Source: Nocardioides immobilis
GTDB taxonomy: Bacteria > Actinomycetota > Actinomycetes > Propionibacteriales > Nocardioidaceae
Assembly (NCBI RefSeq): GCF_003515065.1
Contig: NZ_QXGH01000035.1
Span: 1 to 64,000, forward strand
Reading direction: 5' to 3'
Length of the DNA stretch: 64,000 nucleotides
Position numbers and translations under genes: made by a program. Shown piece by piece: positions 59,776 to 64,000 of the stretch (the stretch's first letter is position 1; each line of letters opens with the position of its first letter). A model generated the notes under the pieces. The model was not told the origin of the DNA. It did not search any database and worked only from the letters and a program-made list of their open reading frames with translations.

Positions 59776-60129
59776 TCAGCGCAGGACGACCCACCACAGG
59801 CCGGCGGCAACCGGGATCAGGGCAGTGAGCATCCACCAGGTGGCCAACGGCTTCTTGTTGATCGCCCGCACCGCTGCGATGCCGACGACGTAGAAGGCGG
59901 CGCCGAGCAGGATCAGCCCGAGCTGGGCGTCGAGCCGGTCCTCGTCCACGGCGTCGGCGGCCAGGATCAGGCCGACCGTCAGGTGGATGAGCGTCGTGAT
60001 GATCAGCACCGAGATCACCCGGCGCTGGACCCGGTGCAGCCGCTCCAGGTCCTTCGGGTCGGCGACCTTCCGCGGCGCGTCGGGGTCCATCAGGTGCCGA
60101 CGGCGGGGCGCGGGGGACTGCTGGCTCAC
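59776..60129 (-). CDS. Small three-helix membrane protein
   Basis: A 117-residue protein: a basic N-terminal cytoplasmic segment (MDPDAPRKVADPKDLERLHRVQRR-like), then hydrophobic helices at about 39-58, 68-86 and 97-115. Function unknown. GTG 60129 is the likely start, in a shared 67-bp divergent promoter space with the acetyltransferase. Confidence 0.58.
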   Translation of the reverse strand: MSQQSPAPRRRHLMDPDAPRKVADPKDLERLHRVQRRVISVLIITTLIHLTVGLILAADAVDEDRLDAQLGLILLGAAFYVVGIAAVRAINKKPLATWWMLTALIPVAAGLWWVVLR

Positions 60130-60196
60130 AGGTCGGACTGTATCGATCAGGAAACTCGGTGGCGCTCGCGCAGGCGCCGATGGATGCTTGCGCGTT

Positions 60197-61183
60197 ATGG
60201 ACATCACACGGTTCGGCCCCGACGACGCGGCCGCGCTGCAGGCCTGGGTCGACATCTCCAACGCGGTGCAGCACGCGGACGCGCCCTGGGAGCACGGCAC
60301 GACCCTGCTGCGGACCGAGGCCCGGTTCCGCCACGGATGGGACGGCGAGCCGGCGGTGCCGTACCTCGCTCGCGTCGATGGCACCGTCGTCGGTGGCGGC
60401 TCCCTCTCGATCAGCGAGTACGACAACCTCCACCTCGCGTGGTTCGACGTGATGGTCCACCCCGACCACCGGCGCCAGGGTTACGGCTCGGCGATCCTGT
60501 CCTTCCTCGAGGACGAGGCCAGGAGCCTCGGCCGGACGAGCGCCGGCATCGGCGGCTGGGAGTCCGACGCGACCCGCGGGTTCGCCCAGCGGCACGGCTA
60601 CGAGAAGAAGCACCAGGCCATCAACCGCCGGCAGTACCTCGCCGACGTTGACCGGACCGAGCTCGACAAGCGGTACGACGAGGCGCTCCCGTACGCCGCG
60701 GACTACGTGCTCGAGCGGCTCCGGCTCCCCACGCCCGACGACCAGCTCGACGAGATGGCGGAGATGACGTCCGCCATCAACGACGCCCCGACCGACGACC
60801 TCGACATCGAGGACGAGGTGTTCAACGCCGAGCGGATCAAGGGGTACGAGGCGGCGTGCGAGGCCCGCAAGGAACGCGCCTACCGGGTGGTGGCACGCCA
60901 CGTGCCGACCGGACAGCTCGCGGGCCAGACCGTGGTGGTGGTGGAGTCCGAGCGCCCGACGCTCGGCGACCAGCACGACACATCGGTGGTCGGCTCCCAC
61001 CGTGGCCACCGGCTGGGTCTGCTGCTCAAGGTCGACATGCTGCGCTGGCTGGCCGAGGCCGAGCCCCAGGTCGAGATGGTCGACACCTTCAACGCCGAGT
61101 CGAACGACCACATGATCGGGGTCAACGAAGCCCTCGGCTACCGGATCATGGGTCGCGAGCTGGCCTTCCAGAAGTCGCTCTAG
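60197..61183 (+). CDS. Tandem GNAT-family N-acetyltransferase
   Basis: A 328-residue protein with two GNAT domains. The first (about 1-150) has the acetyl-CoA loop VHPDHRRQGYGSAIL. The second (about 170-328) has GSHRGHRLGLLLKVDML and ends in FNAESNDHMIGVNEALGYRIMG. Tandem organisation resembles mycothiol synthase, but the sequence is not diagnostic. Substrate unknown. ATG at 60197. Confidence 0.85.
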   Translation: MDITRFGPDDAAALQAWVDISNAVQHADAPWEHGTTLLRTEARFRHGWDGEPAVPYLARVDGTVVGGGSLSISEYDNLHLAWFDVMVHPDHRRQGYGSAILSFLEDEARSLGRTSAGIGGWESDATRGFAQRHGYEKKHQAINRRQYLADVDRTELDKRYDEALPYAADYVLERLRLPTPDDQLDEMAEMTSAINDAPTDDLDIEDEVFNAERIKGYEAACEARKERAYRVVARHVPTGQLAGQTVVVVESERPTLGDQHDTSVVGSHRGHRLGLLLKVDMLRWLAEAEPQVEMVDTFNAESNDHMIGVNEALGYRIMGRELAFQKSL

Positions 61184-61222
61184 ACGACTCCGCGCGCGGC
61201 GACGGCGAAGTAGCCTGAGCCG

Positions 61223-62278
61223 GTGACCGCGATCCAGCCGAGCGTCAAGCAGCAGGTGCGGTTCTGCCGCGCCGACGACGGCGTCCGGCTGGCCTGGGCG
61301 CGCCACGGCTCGGGTCCGCCGCTGGTGATCGCTGCCTGCTGGCTCAGTCACCTGCAGCACGACTGGCAGAGTCCGGTCTGGCGGCACTTCCTGGACGACC
61401 TCGGGCAGGTCGCGACCGTCTATCGGTACGACGAACGGGGCTTCGGCCTGTCGGACTGGGACGTCGACGACTTCTCGATCGAGCGGCGGCTGAAGGACCT
61501 CGAGACGCTCGTGGACGCCGCCGGCCTGGATCGGTTCGTGATGATGGGGATGTCGGGCCAGGCACCGGTCGCGCTGGCCTACGCGGCCAAGCATCCGGAC
61601 CGCGTGACGCAGCTGATCGCCTACGGAGCGTCCGCAGGTGGGGCGCTCGGCGGCGACGACCCGGAGTCCGACGCTGCCTTCAACGCGATGATCCGGGCAG
61701 GATGGGCGCGGCCGGACCACCTGTTCCGACGCGTGTTCACCACGACGTTCATCCCGGGCGCGACGGAGGAGCAGATGCGCTGGATGGACGAGCTGATGCG
61801 CACGTCGACCAGCACCGAGAACGCGCTCGCGAGCCGGACGGCTCGCCGCGACACCGACGTCACCGAGCTCCTGCCGCAGATCACCGCACCGACCCTGGTG
61901 CTCGTCGCGCGGAACGACCACTCGATGCGTCCCGACGAAGGCGCCGAGATGGCCGCGGCGATCCCGGACTCCCGGCTGGTCGTGATGGAGTCCGAGAACC
62001 ACATCCTGTTGGCCGACGAGCCCGCCTGGGAGGTCTTCGTCGAGGAGATCGCCTCCTTCCTCGCCGAGGGCCAGGTGACGCCCCCGGTGACCAACCTCTC
62101 CGAGCGCGAACGGCAGATCCTGCTGCTGGCCGCCGAGGGGCTCGACAACACCGAGATCGCGGATCGGCTGACGCTCAGTGTGCGCACGGTCGAGCGGCAC
62201 TTCCAGAACGTCTACCTCAAGCTCGGCCTGTCCGGCCGCACCGCCCGCGCCGCCGCGGTCGCGCGGGTCCTCGCCTGA
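61223..62278 (+). CDS. Alpha/beta hydrolase fused to a LuxR-type DNA-binding domain
   Basis: A 351-residue fusion. Residues 25-285 are an alpha/beta hydrolase with the nucleophile in VMMGMSGQAPVAL (serine near 111), Asp in LVARNDHSMRP and His in ESENHILLADEP. Residues 288-351 are a LuxR helix-turn-helix (NLSERERQILLLAAEGLDNTEIADR, VRTVERHFQNVY). It may bind a small ester or sense it by the hydrolase fold and regulate transcription. The start is GTG 61223. Confidence 0.85.
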   Translation: MTAIQPSVKQQVRFCRADDGVRLAWARHGSGPPLVIAACWLSHLQHDWQSPVWRHFLDDLGQVATVYRYDERGFGLSDWDVDDFSIERRLKDLETLVDAAGLDRFVMMGMSGQAPVALAYAAKHPDRVTQLIAYGASAGGALGGDDPESDAAFNAMIRAGWARPDHLFRRVFTTTFIPGATEEQMRWMDELMRTSTSTENALASRTARRDTDVTELLPQITAPTLVLVARNDHSMRPDEGAEMAAAIPDSRLVVMESENHILLADEPAWEVFVEEIASFLAEGQVTPPVTNLSERERQILLLAAEGLDNTEIADRLTLSVRTVERHFQNVYLKLGLSGRTARAAAVARVLA

Positions 62279-62282
62279 CGCA

Positions 62283-62336
62283 CTACGCGTCAGCCGCCAT
62301 CCGGGCGTCGGAGCATGCCCGGTGCTACGCGTCAGC
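62283..62336 (+). repeat. 12-bp direct repeat upstream of the DsrE gene
   Basis: CTACGCGTCAGC occurs at 62283-62294 and again at 62325-62336, 42 bp apart start to start, in the space between the LuxR fusion and the DsrE gene. About four helical turns separate the copies, which suits a pair of regulator sites; it may also be chance. Confidence 0.4.
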
Positions 62337-62414
62337 GCCGATGAGCGCGACGCGCGCGCAGACCTAGCGTCGTCTTCACGGCGACACCGCCGCACCTACG
62401 AGATGGAGACAGTC

Positions 62415-62780
62415 ATGTCGAACAAGGCAGTCGTCAGTCTGGCCACCGGCCTCGAGGACCCCGAGAAGGTCACGGTGGCGTTCCTCGTCGCGGTCGGCGC
62501 GGCCGAGCAGGGCCGCCCCACCCTGATGTTCCTCACCAAGGAGGCCGTGCGGCTCGCCGTACCCGGTGTCGCCGTCGGTACGGCGTGCGACGGCTGCCCG
62601 TCGCTGCCCGAGCTGTTCGAGCGGTTCATCGCCGCCGGCGGCACCTACCTGGTCTGCCCGCTGTGCTTCAACGCCAAGGCGCTCGACCCGGAGAACCTGA
62701 TCAAGGGCGCCGAGATCGGCGGCACCATCCCGATGTGGCAATGGATCGGCGACGAGGGCGCGACCAGCTTCAGCTACTGA
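62415..62780 (+). CDS. DsrE-family protein
   Basis: A 121-residue protein of the DsrE/DsrF-like fold: VTVAFLVAVGAAEQGRPTLMFLTKEAV and GTYLVCPLCFNAKALDPENLI. The cysteine in LVCPLC is at the position used for sulfur transfer in the family, and another pair is at ACDGCPS. Role in sulfur relay is a family inference. ATG 62415 follows GGAGAC; ATG 62403 is an alternative. Confidence 0.8.
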   Translation: MSNKAVVSLATGLEDPEKVTVAFLVAVGAAEQGRPTLMFLTKEAVRLAVPGVAVGTACDGCPSLPELFERFIAAGGTYLVCPLCFNAKALDPENLIKGAEIGGTIPMWQWIGDEGATSFSY

Positions 62781-62794
62781 GTCCTGGAGGAATG

Positions 62795-63478
62795 ATGATC
62801 ACGAACCTCTGCAGGTCCCTTGCGGGCCAGGGCGTCGGCCTGCTCGCCCTGTTCCTCGTGCTGACCAGCGGTACGGCGTACGCGCTCGCCGAGTCGAACA
62901 CGGTCTTCGGCGACGACATCGTCGACGGCGAGGTCACCACCGCCGACGTCGCCGACGACGACACCCGGCGGGCGTTGAACGGCACCGACATCCGCAACGG
63001 CTCACTGACGGCACTGGACTTCGGGGCCGACTCCGTCACCGGCTCCAGGATCAACGAGTCGTCCCTGACGACCGTGCCGCTGGCGGCTCAGGGTGGCACC
63101 GGACGCTACGGGTTCGACGGCGCCTGCAACCCCGAGACGACCACCTGGCTGCGCTGCTCGACCGTCGTCGTGACTCTCGACAAGCCCGGCCGCATCCTGA
63201 TCATCGGGCAGGTCACGGCCATGGTCGAGTCCGCCAACGAGTGGGGTTCCGGCGGGTGTCGGCTGCACGACGGCACGGAACCGATCGAGGCCTCTTGGAC
63301 CTCTGTGCGCTGGGACGAGGAGGACGTCGAGGAGGGCCGCAACCACTTCACGATGACGGCCGTGACGAACGTGCTCCCAGCCGGCACGCGGGCGGTCGCC
63401 ATCGACTGCCAGGACCACACCGGCGCGACCACCTACCCGTTGGCCCGCATGTCGGCCGTCACTCTCTCGGGGAGCTGA
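62795..63478 (+). CDS. Exported DDIVDG-type protein, member A' (paralogue of 57396-58079)
   Basis: A 227-residue exported protein, the same length as member A and almost identical over its last 45 residues. The signal helix (GLLALFLVLTSGTAYALAE), SNTVFGDDIVDGEVTTADVAD and the cysteine pairs (GACNPETTTWLRCS, GGCRLHDG) are all conserved. ATG 62795 aligns with member A's start. It lies two bases before member B' (TGATCATG). Confidence 0.75.
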   Translation: MITNLCRSLAGQGVGLLALFLVLTSGTAYALAESNTVFGDDIVDGEVTTADVADDDTRRALNGTDIRNGSLTALDFGADSVTGSRINESSLTTVPLAAQGGTGRYGFDGACNPETTTWLRCSTVVVTLDKPGRILIIGQVTAMVESANEWGSGGCRLHDGTEPIEASWTSVRWDEEDVEEGRNHFTMTAVTNVLPAGTRAVAIDCQDHTGATTYPLARMSAVTLSGS

Positions 63479-63480
63479 TC

Positions 63481-64000
63481 ATGAGCCAGTTGCTGCGACG
63501 TGTGGCGCGAGGGCTCGGAGCCCAGTGGGCCGGCTTCCTGACGATCTTCCTGGTCCTGTCCTTCGGCACCGCCTACGCGCTGCCAGGGTCGAACACGATC
63601 TTCAGCGACGACATCGTCGACGGACAGGTCAGCACCGCCGACGTGGCCGACGAGTCCCTCACCGGTCGCGACGCCCGGACCCTGGCCAACCGCGACATCG
63701 CGGCCGACGCCCTGACCGCCGGTCAGATCAGCGAGTCCAGCCTCGGGGCCGTCCCGGTCGCGGACCAAGCGGGATCCGGCCGCCCCGGCAGGGGAAGCTG
63801 CGACGAGTCGTCGACGTACGTCGACTGCGGCAGCATGCCGGTGGATCTTGCGAGGTCCGGGCGCGTGCTGATCATCGCCCACGTGTCGACGGAGCCGACG
63901 TTGCACGTGAACTACGTCTGGGGTCCCTGCCGCCTGGAGGTCAACGGCGCTCCCATCGAGGCTTCGCAGACCGACTTCAGGTACGACGCCGAGGGCGAGA
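63481..64000 (+). CDS. Exported DDIVDG-type protein, member B' (truncated by window end)
   Basis: At least 173 residues are visible before the window ends. The N-terminus LRRVARGLGAQWAGFLTIFL carries the signal helix, followed by SNTIFSDDIVDGQVSTADVADE and cysteines in GSCDESSTYVDCGS and GPCRLEVNGAP, as in member B at 56674-57393. Together with member A' it is an inverted duplicate of the pair near 57 kb. Confidence 0.75.
   Translation, partial: MSQLLRRVARGLGAQWAGFLTIFLVLSFGTAYALPGSNTIFSDDIVDGQVSTADVADESLTGRDARTLANRDIAADALTAGQISESSLGAVPVADQAGSGRPGRGSCDESSTYVDCGSMPVDLARSGRVLIIAHVSTEPTLHVNYVWGPCRLEVNGAPIEASQTDFRYDAEGE

Noticed and set aside
59660..62395. A 911-residue minus-strand open frame opposite the acetyltransferase and hydrolase-LuxR genes
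   Set aside because: It has no domain signature and lies opposite two well-supported genes; a GC-driven shadow.
1..64000. CRISPR arrays, rRNA or tRNA genes
   Set aside because: No regularly spaced direct repeats and no tRNA T-arm/acceptor pattern were seen.

Overview
The window looks like chromosome of a high-GC actinobacterium, most plausibly Nocardioides or a close relative. This is inferred from the strong G/C bias at codon third positions, many GTG starts, ATGA/TGATG gene overlaps, and complete mycobacterial/rhodococcal-type steroid catabolic operons. No rRNA, tRNA or CRISPR array was seen.

Layout. 0-10 kb is accessory: an amidohydrolase, small hypothetical genes, two 1551-bp IS110-type insertion sequences in opposite orientation around a 2-kb cargo, an ECF sigma factor with its membrane partner, a cytoplasmic trypsin-like protease, and short REP-like and hairpin repeats. 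10-18 kb is housekeeping and stress genes: an S51-type peptidase, MOSC and cupin proteins, a two-component system, a YceH-methyltransferase fusion, OsmC and a PAP2-like protein. 18-27 kb is the steroid ring A/B cluster: kstD and a MaoC hydratase on the minus strand, facing hsaE-hsaG-hsaF and then hsaA-hsaD-hsaC-hsaB. Two sites matching the KstR operator (TnnAACnnGTTnnA) sit at the two promoters. 27-38 kb is mixed: a secreted protease, an HTH-less TetR-like protein, a large AAA/TPR regulator with a methyltransferase, family-5 uracil-DNA glycosylase, a NYN nuclease and a Ca-binding-repeat protein.

38.2-46.1 kb is an unusual island with several frameshifted genes, three multi-TM proteins, a CHAT protease-like gene, and a single protein joining an alpha/beta hydrolase to a caspase. 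The CHAT and hydrolase-caspase genes are separated by a 13-bp tandem duplication whose copy number sets whether they are fused, coupled or out of frame. This is the best candidate here for an undescribed system.

46.3-56.7 kb is the steroid ring C/D (HIP) cluster: ipdE2-fadE32-fadE31-fadD3 on the minus strand and ipdE1-ipdF-kstR2-fadA6 on the plus strand. The two operons are separated by an MFS-HxlR pair, and each start is preceded by an identical 20-bp palindrome 10 bp upstream. 56.7-64 kb carries an inverted duplication of a two-gene exported-protein cassette flanking acetyltransferases, a hydrolase-LuxR fusion and a DsrE protein.

Together the two steroid clusters would take 3-ketosteroids through ring opening (KstD, HsaAB, HsaC, HsaD), convert the released hexadienoate to pyruvate and propionyl-CoA (HsaE, HsaF, HsaG), and activate and shorten the remaining indane-propionate HIP (FadD3, IpdE1/E2, FadA6). 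The 9-alpha-hydroxylase, the sterol side-chain genes, ipdAB/ipdC and kstR itself are not in this window.
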